A DNA stretch of 64,000 bases from Mycolicibacter minnesotensis (GTDB taxonomy: Bacteria; Actinomycetota; Actinomycetes; Mycobacteriales; Mycobacteriaceae), in NCBI RefSeq assembly GCF_010731755.1, contig NZ_AP022589.1:3782001-3846000 (forward strand), given 5' to 3'. The notes beneath the pieces are model-generated. The model saw only the letters and a list, made by a program, of their open reading frames with translations. It made no database searches and was not told the origin of the DNA. Position 1 is the first letter of the stretch, and every line of letters starts with the position of its first letter. This document shows, piece by piece, positions 26,269 through 36,600 of this stretch. The translations under genes were made by a program, and so were the position numbers.

Positions 26269-27006
26269 ATGGCACTACTGAATGGGCGGACGGCGGTGAT
26301 CACCGGCGGCGCGCAGGGGCTGGGCTTCGCCATCGCGCAACGCTTCGTCGCCGAGGGCGCCCGCGTGGTGCTGGGCGATCTGAACCACGAGGCCACCGAG
26401 GCCGCGGCGTCGCGCCTCGGCGCGGACGTTGCGGTGGCGGTGCGCACCGACGTCACCGTGGCCGCTGACGTCGACGCGTTGGTGGCGGCCGCCGTTGAGC
26501 GGTTCGGCGGCCTGGACATCATGGTCAACAACGCCGGTATCACGCGCGACGCCACCATGCGCAAGATGACCGAAGACGACTTCGACAAGGTGATCGCGGT
26601 ACACCTCAAGGGAACGTGGAACGGACTCCGCGCGGCCGCGGCGATCATGCGTGAACGCAAGAGTGGCGCGATCGTGAACATGTCCTCTATATCCGGCAAG
26701 GTCGGCATGCTCGGGCAGACCAACTATTCGGCCGCCAAGGCCGGCATCGTCGGCATGACCAAGGCCGCCAGTAAGGAGTTGGCCTACCTCGGGGTCCGCG
26801 TCAACGCGATCCAGCCTGGACTGATCCGTTCGGCGATGACAGAGGCTATGCCACAGCGGATCTGGGATTCGAAAGTCGCCGAGGTGCCCATGGGTCGCGC
26901 GGGCGAGCCCGACGAGGTGGCTGCCGTCGCACTGTTCCTGGCCTGCGACATGTCCTCTTATATGACAGGCACCGTGCTCGAGGTGACCGGCGGTCGACAC
27001 CTGTGA
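26269..27006 (+). CDS. SDR-family dehydrogenase (FabG-like)
   Basis: The 245-residue protein starts at the ATG 8 bases after AGAGGACGG. The Rossmann motif is TGGAQGLG (residues 12-19), NNAG is the structural motif, and the catalytic Ser-Tyr-Lys appears as MSSISG with YSAAKAG. The C-terminal VTGGRHL is like FabG-type reductases. In this cluster it probably oxidises 3-hydroxyacyl-CoA or a related ring-side-chain intermediate. The stop overlaps the thiolase start (GTGA). Confidence 0.92.
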   Translation: MALLNGRTAVITGGAQGLGFAIAQRFVAEGARVVLGDLNHEATEAAASRLGADVAVAVRTDVTVAADVDALVAAAVERFGGLDIMVNNAGITRDATMRKMTEDDFDKVIAVHLKGTWNGLRAAAAIMRERKSGAIVNMSSISGKVGMLGQTNYSAAKAGIVGMTKAASKELAYLGVRVNAIQPGLIRSAMTEAMPQRIWDSKVAEVPMGRAGEPDEVAAVALFLACDMSSYMTGTVLEVTGGRHL

Positions 27007-28223
27007 GCCTGCGGGAAACCGTCATCTGCGAACCGATTCGGACGCCCATCGGCCGCTACGGCGGCATGTTCGCATCGCTGACCGCCGTCGACCTCGGCGT
27101 CGCCGCCCTGACGGGCCTGCTGGAGCGCACCGGACTGCCCGCCGAGGCCATCGACGACGTCGTGCTGGGGCACTGTTATCCCAGTAGTGAGGCCCCCGCG
27201 ATCGGACGGGTCGTCGCGCTGGATTCGGGTCTGCCGGTGACGGTGCCAGGTATGCAGGTGGACCGTCGCTGCGGCTCGGGGCTGCAGGCGGTGATCCAGG
27301 CCTGCCTACAGGTCGGCAGCGGCGCGCACGACGTGGTGATCGCCGGCGGCGCGGAGAGCATGAGCAATGTGACGTTCTACTCCACCGACATGCGCTGGGG
27401 CGGGGCCCGCGGCGGAGTCCGGGTACACGACGGCTTGGCACGCGGCCGGACCACGGCGGGCGGGAGGCACCACCCGGTGCCCGGCGGAATGCTGGAGACC
27501 GCCGAGAACCTGCGCCGGCAGTACCGCATCTCTCGCGCCGAACAGGACGAACTCGCCGTCGCCTCGCACCAGCGTGCGGTGGCAGCGCAGCGCAGTGGGC
27601 TCCTCGCCGAGGAGATCATCGGTGTCACGGTGCGCTCCCGCGCAGGCGAGCAGCGGATCGACACCGACGAACATCCCCGGGCCGACACCACAGTGGAGTC
27701 GCTGGCCGCGCTCAGACCGGTTCTGGGCAAGACCGATCCAGAGGCCACCGTCACCGCAGGCAATTCCAGCGGTCAGAACGACGCCGCCTCCATGTGCGTG
27801 GTGACCACCCGGGACAAGGCGCAGCAGCTCGGCCTGACCCCGCTGGTCCGCCTGGTGTCCTGGGGCCTGGCCGGGGTGCGGCCCGAAGTCATGGGCATCG
27901 GCCCGGTGCCCGCCACCGATGCCGCCCTGCAGCGAGCCGGCCTCACCTGGTCCGACATCGACCTGATCGAGCTGAACGAAGCGTTCGCCGCTCAGGCACT
28001 GGCGGTCATGGCGGAGTGGAGATTCGGCGCCGCGGACCGGGAGCGGACCAACGTGCACGGCTCGGGAATCTCACTGGGGCATCCGGTGGGCGCCACCGGC
28101 GGCCGGATGCTGGCGACACTGGCGCGAGAGCTGCACCGCCGCCAAGCGCGCTACGGACTGGAAACCATGTGCATCGGAGGCGGCCAGGGACTGGCCGCCG
28201 TATTCGAAAGGGTCGTCGAATGA
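27003..28223 (+). CDS. Acetyl-CoA C-acyltransferase (thiolase)
   Basis: The 406-residue protein has nucleophile C90 in the [14 protein letters not shown] motif, [27 protein letters not shown] with catalytic His, and the C-terminal [14 protein letters not shown] with the second Cys. The family catalyses the final thiolytic step of beta-oxidation or its reverse. The GTG start overlaps the SDR stop, and its own stop overlaps the next ATG, so the four genes are translationally coupled. Confidence 0.94.
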   Translation: MSLRETVICEPIRTPIGRYGGMFASLTAVDLGVAALTGLLERTGLPAEAIDDVVLGHCYPSSEAPAIGRVVALDSGLPVTVPGMQVDRRCGSGLQAVIQACLQVGSGAHDVVIAGGAESMSNVTFYSTDMRWGGARGGVRVHDGLARGRTTAGGRHHPVPGGMLETAENLRRQYRISRAEQDELAVASHQRAVAAQRSGLLAEEIIGVTVRSRAGEQRIDTDEHPRADTTVESLAALRPVLGKTDPEATVTAGNSSGQNDAASMCVVTTRDKAQQLGLTPLVRLVSWGLAGVRPEVMGIGPVPATDAALQRAGLTWSDIDLIELNEAFAAQALAVMAEWRFGAADRERTNVHGSGISLGHPVGATGGRMLATLARELHRRQARYGLETMCIGGGQGLAAVFERVVE

Positions 28224-29413
28224 CCAGACTGTGCCAGACGTTGGGACTGACCGAGAGCCAGACCGAGATCATCGCGGCGGTGCGGGCGTTCGTCGACAAA
28301 GAGGTGATCCCGCAGGCCGCCGAATTCGAGCGTGCCGATGCCTACCCGCAACCGATCGTCGACGGTATGGCGAATCTGGGTCTCTTCGGCTTGATGATTC
28401 CCGAGGAATACGGCGGGCTGGGGGAGTCACTGCTCACCTACGCATTGTGCGTCGAGGAGCTCGCGCGCGGCTGGATGAGCATCTCCGGGGTGATCAACAC
28501 CCATTTCATCGTCGCCTACATGCTGCGCCAGCACGGCACCGACGAACAGAAGCAGCGTTACCTGCCGGCGATGGCGACCGGGGATGTGCGCGGGGCGTTC
28601 TCGATGTCCGAACCCGAACTGGGCTCCGACGTCGCCGCGATCCGCACCCGGGCCACCCGCACCGCCGACGGCGACTTCCTCATCAACGGTCAGAAGATGT
28701 GGCTCACCAACGGTGCCACCTCGAGCCTGGTGGCGGTGTTGGTCCACACCGACGAGGGGGCAGACACCCCGCACCGCAATATGACTGCGTTCCTGGTCGA
28801 GAAACCCACCGGATTCGGTGAAGTCGTCCAGGGGCTCACCATCCCGGGCAAGATCGACAAGCTCGGATATAAAGGTATCGACACCACCGAGATGATCTTC
28901 GACGATTACCGGGCCGGTGCGGCCGATGTCCTGGGTGGAGCCACCGGCCGCGGCTTCTATCAGATGATGGACGGCATCGAGGTTGGCCGGGTCAATGTGG
29001 CGGCCCGCGCCTGCGGGGTGGGAATCCGCGCCTTCGAGCTCGCAGCCCGATACGCCCAGCAGCGCAACACCTTCGGTAAGCCGATCGCCGAGCATCAGGC
29101 CGTCGCGTTCGGGCTCGCCGAAATGGCGACCAAGGTGGAGGCCGCGCACCTGATGGTCGTCAACGCAGCTCGGCTGAAGGACTCCGGCGAACGCAATGAC
29201 CTGGCCGCGGGCATGGCGAAATACCTGGCCAGTGAGTACTGCAACGAGGTCACTCAGCAGAGCTTCCGTATCCACGGCGGCTACGGCTACTCGAAGGAAT
29301 ACGAAATCGAGCGCTTGATGCGTGACGCTCCGTTCCTGTTGATCGGCGAGGGCACCAGCGAAATCCAGAAGCAGATCATCAGTAAGCGCCTGCTGGCCGA
29401 CTACCGGATCTGA
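28220..29413 (+). CDS. Acyl-CoA dehydrogenase (FadE family)
   Basis: The 397-residue protein starts at ATG 28220 ([10 protein letters not shown]), overlapping the thiolase stop by ATGA. The motifs are FSMSEPELGSDVAAI, NGQKMWLTNG, GFYQMMDGIEVGRVNVAARACG, and YGYSKEYEIERLMRDA with GEGTSEIQKQII. It is distinct from the enzyme at 24996, so the cluster encodes two different dehydrogenases for successive or alternative substrates. Confidence 0.93.
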   Translation: MTRLCQTLGLTESQTEIIAAVRAFVDKEVIPQAAEFERADAYPQPIVDGMANLGLFGLMIPEEYGGLGESLLTYALCVEELARGWMSISGVINTHFIVAYMLRQHGTDEQKQRYLPAMATGDVRGAFSMSEPELGSDVAAIRTRATRTADGDFLINGQKMWLTNGATSSLVAVLVHTDEGADTPHRNMTAFLVEKPTGFGEVVQGLTIPGKIDKLGYKGIDTTEMIFDDYRAGAADVLGGATGRGFYQMMDGIEVGRVNVAARACGVGIRAFELAARYAQQRNTFGKPIAEHQAVAFGLAEMATKVEAAHLMVVNAARLKDSGERNDLAAGMAKYLASEYCNEVTQQSFRIHGGYGYSKEYEIERLMRDAPFLLIGEGTSEIQKQIISKRLLADYRI

Positions 29414-29417
29414 GTCC

Positions 29418-30140
29418 ATGTCTGTCCCCGACTTCACCACCCGGCCGCAACTGTCGGAGGCCGTCGCGCGATTCGTGCGCCAACGGATCTTCGACGGCGG
29501 CTACGCCGCGGGCTCATACGTCCGATTGGACCAGCTGGCAACGGAGTTGGGTATCAGCGTCACCCCGGTGCGTGAGGCCCTGCTGGAGCTGCGCGCCGAA
29601 GGTCTACTGGTGCAGCAGCCCCACCGCGGATTCATGGTGGTTTCGGTGACGAGGCGTGATCTGGCCGACGTCGCCGATGTCCAGGCGTTCGTCGGTGGTG
29701 AGTTGGCTGCGCGGGCTGCCGTGGGGATCACCGATGAGCAGCTGGCCGAGCTCGAGGAGATCCAATCCCAGCTGGAGCGGGCCTACGCCGGAGACGACGA
29801 GAACCAGACCGTGCGGCTCAACCACGAGTTCCACCGGGCGATCAACGTGGCGGCGCACTCACCCAAGCTTGCCCAGATGATGTCCCAGATAACCCGGTAT
29901 GCACCCGAGTCGGTCTTCCCGGGGATCACCGGATGGCCGGAGCGCTCGATGCGGGATCATCGGCGAGTGCTCGCCGCGCTTGCAGCGCATGATCAGGCGC
30001 TGGCCCGTACCGCGATGGTCGAGCATCTCGTCGCCGGGGTGGCCCCGCTGATCGAGCATCTGAGCAGCCGTGGGGTGGTCTCCGGCGAAGAGGGCAGCGA
30101 CGCGCACCTCGATCAGCGCCCGTCTCCGACAAGGACATGA
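29418..30140 (+). CDS. GntR-family regulator, FadR (FCD) subfamily
   Basis: The 240-residue protein has a winged-helix N-terminal region (RQRIFDGGYAAGSYVRLDQLATELGISVTPVREALLELRAEGLL, residues 17-60) and an all-helical FCD ligand domain (LNHEFHRAINVAA, MRDHRRVLAALAAHD). The FCD domain often binds metal and a carboxylate effector. It is 4 bp downstream of the acyl-CoA dehydrogenase and likely controls the whole cluster through the 26205 palindrome; the ligand would be a pathway acyl-CoA or acid. Confidence 0.93.
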   Translation: MSVPDFTTRPQLSEAVARFVRQRIFDGGYAAGSYVRLDQLATELGISVTPVREALLELRAEGLLVQQPHRGFMVVSVTRRDLADVADVQAFVGGELAARAAVGITDEQLAELEEIQSQLERAYAGDDENQTVRLNHEFHRAINVAAHSPKLAQMMSQITRYAPESVFPGITGWPERSMRDHRRVLAALAAHDQALARTAMVEHLVAGVAPLIEHLSSRGVVSGEEGSDAHLDQRPSPTRT

Positions 30141-30718
30141 GACCGTATCAACCTATGCAGAACCACAGTTACCTGACTTACGAGGAGTTCGGGCGCAAGT
30201 TCTTCGAGATCGCGGTCACCGAAGAGCGAGTGGCTGCAGCGTTCGCCGCTATCGCCGGCGACGAATTCGACATGCCCCCCATGCGTCAGGGGCCAGGCGG
30301 CATCGCGCGGGTCAGTGCCCGAGTGCGCATTCAGCAGCCCCGGGTGGCACGCGGTCTGGGCGAGGAACTCACGTTCGCCATCCACATACCGTTGGAGATC
30401 GACCTGCTCATCGATCTGCGCCTGGATAAGCAGCGCTTCACCGTCGCCGGTGAGATCGCGCTGCGTGCCACCGCCCGTGCCGCCCAGCCGTTGCTGCTGA
30501 TCATCGATGTGCCCAAACCCCGGCCGTCCGACATCACCGTTGAGGTGTCATCGACCTCGATTCGCGGTGAGTTGTTGCGGATCTTCGCCGGTGTCGACGG
30601 CGAGATCCGGCGCTTCATCGCACATTACGTAGCCGACGAGATCGAGAACCCGCAGTCCCAGCAGGCCCAGATCATCGACGTGGCCGAGCGACTCGACTCC
30701 GCCTGGACCGGAATCTGA
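30137..30718 (+). CDS. Conserved mycobacterial protein of unknown function
   Basis: The 193-residue protein has an ATG overlapping the GntR stop (ATGA); an internal ATG at 30155 is also possible. It is a soluble alpha/beta protein without signal or membrane segments. It has repeated beta-type stretches (RVSARVRIQQPRV, LTFAIHIPLEIDLLIDLRLD, ITVEVSSTSIRGELLRIF), suggestive of a lipid- or ligand-binding fold. I do not recognise a named family. Its coupling to the regulator suggests it belongs to the same fatty-acyl cluster. Confidence 0.75.
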   Translation: MRPYQPMQNHSYLTYEEFGRKFFEIAVTEERVAAAFAAIAGDEFDMPPMRQGPGGIARVSARVRIQQPRVARGLGEELTFAIHIPLEIDLLIDLRLDKQRFTVAGEIALRATARAAQPLLLIIDVPKPRPSDITVEVSSTSIRGELLRIFAGVDGEIRRFIAHYVADEIENPQSQQAQIIDVAERLDSAWTGI

Positions 30719-30734
30719 CCGGCCGGAGGCGGCT

Positions 30735-31139
30735 TCAGGGATAGGGGATCGCGGGGATCGCCGGAATGGCCGGGATCGCGGGAATGGCGGGAATCGCCGG
30801 GATGGCAGGAATCGCCGGGACGGCGGGCACCGCGGGAGCTGAGGGGGCACGGGGTGGCGCCGGCGCCGCCGGTGCCTGCTTGGCGGTGGGCTCGACCACG
30901 GGAGCCGCGCTGGTGAGAGGGGCCTCCGGCAGGGTTGTCGGTGCTGGCTCAGGCTCGCCGCCGGGATTGTCTGGATTGTTGCCGGGGACCGGCGGCGCCG
31001 CGGGTGCCTCGGTCACATCGGCGTAGCCGTCCTCCTCGGAATCACCGCCGCAGTCGCCGCAGGCGGTCGCGACCACGCCCACCGCGAGTCCGACCGCCAC
31101 CATCGACAGCACTGACTTACCGAAACCGCGATTGCGCAT
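30735..31139 (-). CDS. Putative lipoprotein with C-terminal Pro-Ala-Ile repeat
   Basis: The 134-residue protein has a signal (SVLSMVAVGLAVGVVATAC) with a lipobox-like VATAC, Cys at residue 27, followed by a Cys/acidic-rich GDCGGDSEEDG. A Pro/Ala/Thr-rich extracellular region follows. The last about 30 residues are a tandem PAV/PAI tripeptide array ending IPYP. The repeat may span or bind the cell wall, but its function is unknown. It is convergent with the 30137 gene 16 bp away. Confidence 0.75.
   Translation of the reverse strand: MRNRGFGKSVLSMVAVGLAVGVVATACGDCGGDSEEDGYADVTEAPAAPPVPGNNPDNPGGEPEPAPTTLPEAPLTSAAPVVEPTAKQAPAAPAPPRAPSAPAVPAVPAIPAIPAIPAIPAIPAIPAIPAIPYP
30741..30838 (-). repeat. 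9-bp-period tandem repeat coding Pro-Ala-Val/Ile units
   Basis: On the plus strand the repeat reads as GGGATCGCC/GGAATGGCC-like 9-base units, about ten to eleven copies with third-position drift. It encodes the C-terminal PAI array of the lipoprotein and is prone to slippage length change. Confidence 0.8.
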
Positions 31140-31199
31140 GGATGCTCCCCGTCGTTCGGTGCTTGCTAGTCACCCTACGACGCCGGGTGGGCGGGGTGA

Positions 31200-31610
31200 T
31201 CGTTGTCGTCCAAAGGGAGTTGTCGCTGAAGTTCGGCCTCGGGTGGGCATAGCGAAATTGCATACCGGCCCCGACGATCCAGATCATCATCAACGGGTTG
31301 AAGAAGTGCGTCCAACCGACCCCGGCCGGGATTGCGCCGGCGAAATCCGACAGTGACACGCTTCCTGGCCGTGTGTGATGAATTCCTCACGCGGGAATGC
31401 TGCGGATCCACTTGCCGAACGCCATGGCACACCACATGCCCGGCTACGCCGATCGGGATGGGCCAGGCAACGTGAAACCATCGGGTAGTGCCCCACCCGC
31501 ACCTCTCGGTCGAGGCATAGCGGCCGAAGGCGAGACCGTCGCGGTCGGTCTCGACGTCGCGCTCGGCCAGCCGTGACCGGGCGCCGATACGACCTCGAAG
31601 CCGTCATCTT
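31200..31610 (-). pseudogene. Remnant of a cytochrome b561-like membrane protein gene
   Basis: A short minus-strand frame near 31240-31359 reads IPAGVGWTHFFNPLMMIWIVGAGMQFR. This lines up with AWLRWSHLFNIVFMMFIIRAGLQIL in the cytochrome b domain of the 8046-9809 Mo-enzyme. Flanking fragments (GTTRWFHVAWPIPIGVA, MWCAMAFGKWIRSIPA) continue the same type of sequence but in other frames with stops. This indicates a decayed paralogue or a relic of a related gene; its limits are approximate. Confidence 0.55.
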
Positions 31611-32104
31611 CCTGGTCGCTGGGGTGCCCTGTCGCTATCGCTGCTGGTGAGCGACGTGGGATCTGCGTCTCGAGCCGGCCCCCAGCGCGCTGAACCGCTG
31701 CGTGGTCACCGCTGGACGCCAGGCGCGTTAAGCACGTACTACGACATAGCGGCGCACGATCCGCAGCATCCTGACAGGCAACTCAGGTATGCCGGAGACG
31801 GATTTCTCTGGTTGCTCAGCGATGCCCTCGGGCCCCCGCGGGGTCCCGCCCGCTGACCGGCGGCACCGTCCGCGTGGGGTGGCGGTTTTCGCGCACGGTC
31901 CGCGTTTTCTGCCGAACGGGGAGCAGCCGAACTCACGCAGCTCTGGCGCTTAACAGATCGTTCATATAGGGACGTCATAATTTCGGGCAGAACAGGCGAA
32001 CCGAGTTTCGTCATCGCCACCGGATTGCAATCTTCTCCGCGGGCGGCCGTTGCGCTTCACAGCTAGCATGCGCAGTGAAGAAACTTGTGACCAGGCAGGG
32101 GTAG
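31611..32104. other. Non-coding gap upstream of ESX-5
   Basis: About 490 bp with no gene I can support. A 69-codon plus-strand frame at 31647-31856 looks like decayed sequence. The last 150 bp are more A/T-rich and must hold the eccB5 promoter; a TAGCAT -10-like hexamer is at 32064-32069. Confidence 0.5.
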
Positions 32105-32182
32105 ATGACAACCAATATGGGACCGGCACCGCGCCGTAATCCGGCAGTGCGACGGGCGCGGATCGGGGTGCGCCGTGGCTGA
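32105..32182 (+). CDS. Possible 25-codon leader peptide overlapping eccB5
   Basis: A 25-codon frame (MTTNMGPAPRRN ... RRG) starts at an ATG preceded by AGGGG and stops at TGA 32180-32182, overlapping the GTG start of eccB5 by eight bases. Its Arg-rich composition is not diagnostic. It could couple translation into eccB5 or be chance. Confidence 0.35.
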   Translation: MTTNMGPAPRRNPAVRRARIGVRRG

Positions 32183-33686
32183 CGAACAGCGGGGACCCGG
32201 TTACGGCCTTGGGCTGTCCACGCGTACCCAGATGACCGGGTACCAATTCCTGGCGCGACGGACCGCGATGGCGTTGACGCGCTGGCAGGTTCGGATGGAA
32301 GTCGAACCGGGCCGGCGGCAGTCGCTGGCGGTGGTGGCGTCGGTGTCGGCGGGCGCGGTGGTCTGCTTGGGTGCCCTGCTCTGGTCGTTCCTGAGCCCCT
32401 CGGGTCAGATGAACGAATCGCCCATCATCGCCGATCGCGACTCCGGAGCCTTGTACGTGCGGGTCGGCGACACGCTGTATCCGGCACTGAATCTGGCCTC
32501 CGCGCGCTTGATCGCCGGTAGGGCCGACAACCCGCACAAGGTTCGCGCCACCCAGATCGCCGAGCAGCCGCACGGGCCGCTCGTCGGCATCCCCGGCGCG
32601 CCCTCGGACATTCTGCCCACCACACCCTCGACGTCGTCGTGGCTGATCTGCGACACCGTCGCCAACGTCCAGGGCGTCGGCGCGGTGTCACCGGTGACGG
32701 TGACGGTGATCGACGGCGCCCCGGAACTCAACGCTCGCCGCCGGGTGCTGGACGGGCCCGATGCGGTCGTGCTGCGCTACGGAAACGACTCCTGGGTGGT
32801 CCGTCAGGGCCGTCGGTCGCGCATCGACGCCGCCGACCGCGCCGTGCTGCTGCCCCTGGGGTTGACCCCGGAGCAGGTCGATCACGCTCGCCCCATGAGC
32901 CAGGCACTGTTCGACGCGCTGCCGGTGGGACCGGAGCTGGCCGTCCCGTTCGTGCCCGAAGCCGGCCGCCCGCCGGCCTTCCCGGACGCACCCGGCCCGG
33001 TGGGGATGGTGTTCACCACGCCGCAGTTGGCTGGGCCGCAACAGTATTCGGTCGTGCTGATGAACGGCGTACAGACGGTGTCTTCGGTGGTAGCCCGCAT
33101 TCTGCAGAACGCAGGCGCTACCGGCGGTGGTGCTCCGGCGGTGGTGACGCCGCAAGACCTGGCGAAGATGCCGGTGGTTAACGGACTGGACCTGTCGGCC
33201 TACCCCGAGGGCCCCCTGCAGGTCGTCGACATCAAAGAGAATCCCTCCACCTGCTGGTGGTGGGAGCGTTCCGCCGGTGACAGCCGGGCCCGGGTTCAGG
33301 TGGTCTCCGGTCCCACAATTCCGGTGTCGCAGAAGCAGATGAAGCGCGTGGTGTCCTTGGTCAAGACCAACGACGCCAACCTGCCGGAAGCCGACCGGGT
33401 TTATTTCGGTTCGGGCTACGGCAATTTCGTCGCGGTGACCGGCAACGACCCGGACGCCTCCACGCGGGAATCGCTGTGGTGGCTCTCGGCTTCGGGTGTG
33501 CGGTTCGGAATCCCCGGCGATGACGAGCGCAAGGCCCTGGGGCTGGTCAGCGAGCCGGCCCTGGCACCGTCGGTGGCGCTGCGCCTACTGGCCCACGGCC
33601 CGACCCTGTCCCGCCAGGATGCGTTGGTTCGTCATGACACCTTGCCCACCGATATGTCCCCAGCAGAATTGGCGGTGCCCAGATGA
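32175..33686 (+). CDS. eccB5: ESX-5 membrane-complex protein EccB5
   Basis: The 503-residue protein starts at GTG. It closely follows M. tuberculosis EccB5: GYGLGLSTRTQMTGYQFLARRTAMALTRW at the cytoplasmic N-terminus, a single membrane helix near residues 53-77 (LAVVASVSAGAVVCLGALLWSFL), then a large periplasmic part with SPIIADRDSGALYVRVGD and ESPSTCWWWER-type repeats. It forms the type VII core channel with EccC, EccD and EccE. The stop overlaps the eccC5 ATG (ATGA), so the two are coupled. Confidence 0.96.
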   Translation: MADEQRGPGYGLGLSTRTQMTGYQFLARRTAMALTRWQVRMEVEPGRRQSLAVVASVSAGAVVCLGALLWSFLSPSGQMNESPIIADRDSGALYVRVGDTLYPALNLASARLIAGRADNPHKVRATQIAEQPHGPLVGIPGAPSDILPTTPSTSSWLICDTVANVQGVGAVSPVTVTVIDGAPELNARRRVLDGPDAVVLRYGNDSWVVRQGRRSRIDAADRAVLLPLGLTPEQVDHARPMSQALFDALPVGPELAVPFVPEAGRPPAFPDAPGPVGMVFTTPQLAGPQQYSVVLMNGVQTVSSVVARILQNAGATGGGAPAVVTPQDLAKMPVVNGLDLSAYPEGPLQVVDIKENPSTCWWWERSAGDSRARVQVVSGPTIPVSQKQMKRVVSLVKTNDANLPEADRVYFGSGYGNFVAVTGNDPDASTRESLWWLSASGVRFGIPGDDERKALGLVSEPALAPSVALRLLAHGPTLSRQDALVRHDTLPTDMSPAELAVPR

Positions 33687-36600
33687 AACGTGGATACGCC
33701 CGGCCGACGCCGGAACGCGCTCCGGTGGTCAAGCCGGAGAACATCGTCTTGCCGACGCCGCTGAGCGTTCCGCCGCCCGAAGGTAAGCCGTGGTGGCTCG
33801 TGGTGGTCGGCGTACTGGTGGTGGGTCTGCTGGTCGGTATGGTCGCCATGACCGTGGCCAACGGCTCCCGGATGTTCCTGGGTGCCGGCTCGATCTTCCC
33901 GATTTTCATGATCGGTGGCGTCGCGATGATGATGTTCGGCGGCCGCTTCGGCGGTGGTGCTCAGCAACTGAGCCGGCCCAAGCTGGACGCCATGCGCGCC
34001 CAGTTCATGCTGATGCTGGACCGGTTGCGGGAGTCCGCGGCAGAGTCCGCCGACAGCATGGACGCCAACTACCGCTGGTACCACCCGGCGCCGGCCACGC
34101 TGGCCGCCGCGGTGGGCTCGCAGCGGATGTGGGAGCGTCAGCCCAACGGCAAGGACCTCAACTTCGGGTTGGCCCGCGTCGGGGTGGGCATGACGCGGCC
34201 CGAGGTCACCTGGGGTGAACCCCAGAACATGCCGACCGACATCGAACTGGAACCGGTGACCGGCAAGGCACTGCAGGAGTTCGGGCGCTACCAGAGCGTG
34301 GTCTACAACCTGCCGAAGATGATTTCGCTGCTGGTCGAGCCCTGGTATTCGCTGGTGGGCGATCGCGAACAGGTGCTCGGCCTGATGCGGGCGATCATCT
34401 GCCAGTTGGCGTTCTCGCACGGGCCCGACCACCTGCGCATGATCTTGGTGACGTCGGACGTGGCGCAGTGGGACTGGGTCAAGTGGGTGCCGCACTTCGG
34501 CGACCCGCGCAGGCAGGACGCGGCAGGCAACGCCCGCATGGTTTACGGATCGGTGCAGGACTTCGCCACCGAACACGCCGAACTTTTCTCCGGCCGTGGA
34601 TCGTTCATGCCTCGCCACGCCAGCTCGTCGGCGGAGACGCCGACCCCGCACCACCTGATCATCGTCGACGGCCTGGACCCGCAGTGGGAGTACGTCAACA
34701 CCACCGAGGGCATCGACGGCGTGACGTTCTTCGACCTGACCGGCGCCCCGGAATGGCAAGGCGTCTCCCAGCGGGTGCTGCGTCTGGACGACAAGGGCAT
34801 CATCAGCGCCCTGCCGCGTGACCGCGACACCTGGATGGTGATCGACGACAACGAGTGGTTCTTCGCCCTGGCCGACCAGGTCGGCGAGAGTGATGCCGAG
34901 CAGTTCGCGCAGCGCATGGCGCACTGGCGGCTGGCCGCGGCCTACGAGGAGATCGGCCAGAAGGTGTCGCACCACATCGGTGCGCGCGACATCATGGCCT
35001 ACTACGGCATCGAGGATGCCGGACGGATCAACTTCGAAGAGTTGTGGGCCAGCCGGCGTGACGGGGGCAGTCGAGGCCGACTGCGGATCCCGTTCGGAAA
35101 CCGGTCCGACAACGGCGAGCTGCTGTTCCTGGACATGAAATCCCTGGACGAGGGCGGCGACGGCCCCCACGGCGTCATGTCCGGCACCACCGGTTCCGGC
35201 AAGTCCACCCTGGTGCGTACCGTGATCGAGTCGCTGCTGCTGGCTCACCCGCCGGACGAGCTGCAGTTCGTGCTGGCCGACCTCAAGGGTGGCTCGGCGG
35301 TCAAGCCGTTCGCCGGTGTTCCGCACGTCTCGCGGATCATCACCGACCTCGAAGACGACCAGGCCCTCATGGAGCGTTTCCTGGAGGCCATGTGGGGTGA
35401 GATCGCCCGGCGTAAGTCCATGTGCGACAACGCCGGTGTCGACGGGGCCAAGGAATACAACGAGATCCGGTCCCGGATGCGGGCACGCGGTGACGACAGT
35501 CTGCCGCCGCTGCCGATGCTGGTGGTCGTCATCGATGAGTTCTACGAGTGGTTCCGCATCATGCCCACCGCGGTAGAGGTGCTGGACTCCATCGGCCGGC
35601 AGGGCCGCGCCTACTGGGTGCACCTGATGATGGCCTCGCAGACCATCGAGAGCCGCGCCGAGAAGCTGATGGAGAACATGGGCTACCGGTTGGTGCTCAA
35701 GGCGCAGACGGCCGGTGCCGCGCAGGCCGCCGGTGTGCCCAACGCGGTGAACCTGCCGGGCAAGGCGGGTCTCGGCTACTTCCGCAAGAGCGGTGAAGAG
35801 GTCATCCGGTTCCAGGCCGAGTTCCTGTGGCGTGACTATCACCGTGGCGGGATCCTCGACGACGAGCAGATGCCGTTGACACATGCCGTCGACTACATCC
35901 GTCCGCAGCTGTTCACCACCGAGTTCACTCCGCTCGAGGTCAGCGTCAGCACGCCGGAGATCGAGGCGGCCGACGAGCTGACCGCGATCGACTCCAAGCC
36001 CGCAGACGCGCCCGGCGAACCCGCCGAGGAAGAGGACTTCATCCGGACGCCGAAGGTCGGCACGGTGATAATCGACCAGCTGCGGCAGATCGACTTCGAG
36101 CCCTACCGGCTGTGGCAGCCGCCACTGGACAACCCGGTGAGCATCGAGGACCTGGTGAACCGCTACCTGGGCCACCCCTGGCAGGAGGACTACGGCACCC
36201 GTGGGGACCTGGTGTTCCCGATCGGCGTCATCGACCGGCCCTACAAGCACGACCAGCCGCCGCTGACGGTGGACACCTCCGGGCCCGGTTCCAACGTGCT
36301 GATCCTGGGTGCCGGTGGCTCGGGCAAGACGACGACGCTGCAGGCGCTGATCTGCGCGGCGGCCCTGACCCACACCCCCGCACAGGTCCAGTTCTACTGC
36401 CTGGCCTACAGCGGCACCTCGTTGACCACGGTCGCCGGGTTGCCGCACGTGGGCAGCGTCTGTGGGCCGACCGACCCCGACGGCGTGCGCCGCACGGTGG
36501 CCGAGCTGCTGGCGCTGGTGCGTACCCGCAAGCGCAGCTTCCTGGAGAACGACGTGGCCTCGATGGAGGTGTTCCGCCGCCGCAAGTTCGAAGGTGCGCC

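Noticed and set aside
31647..31856. 69-codon plus-strand frame before ESX-5
   Set aside because: There is no ribosome-binding site or recognisable family. It lies among decayed sequence.
33632..36448. 938-codon minus-strand open frame
   Set aside because: It is antisense to eccC5, which has clear homology and Walker motifs.
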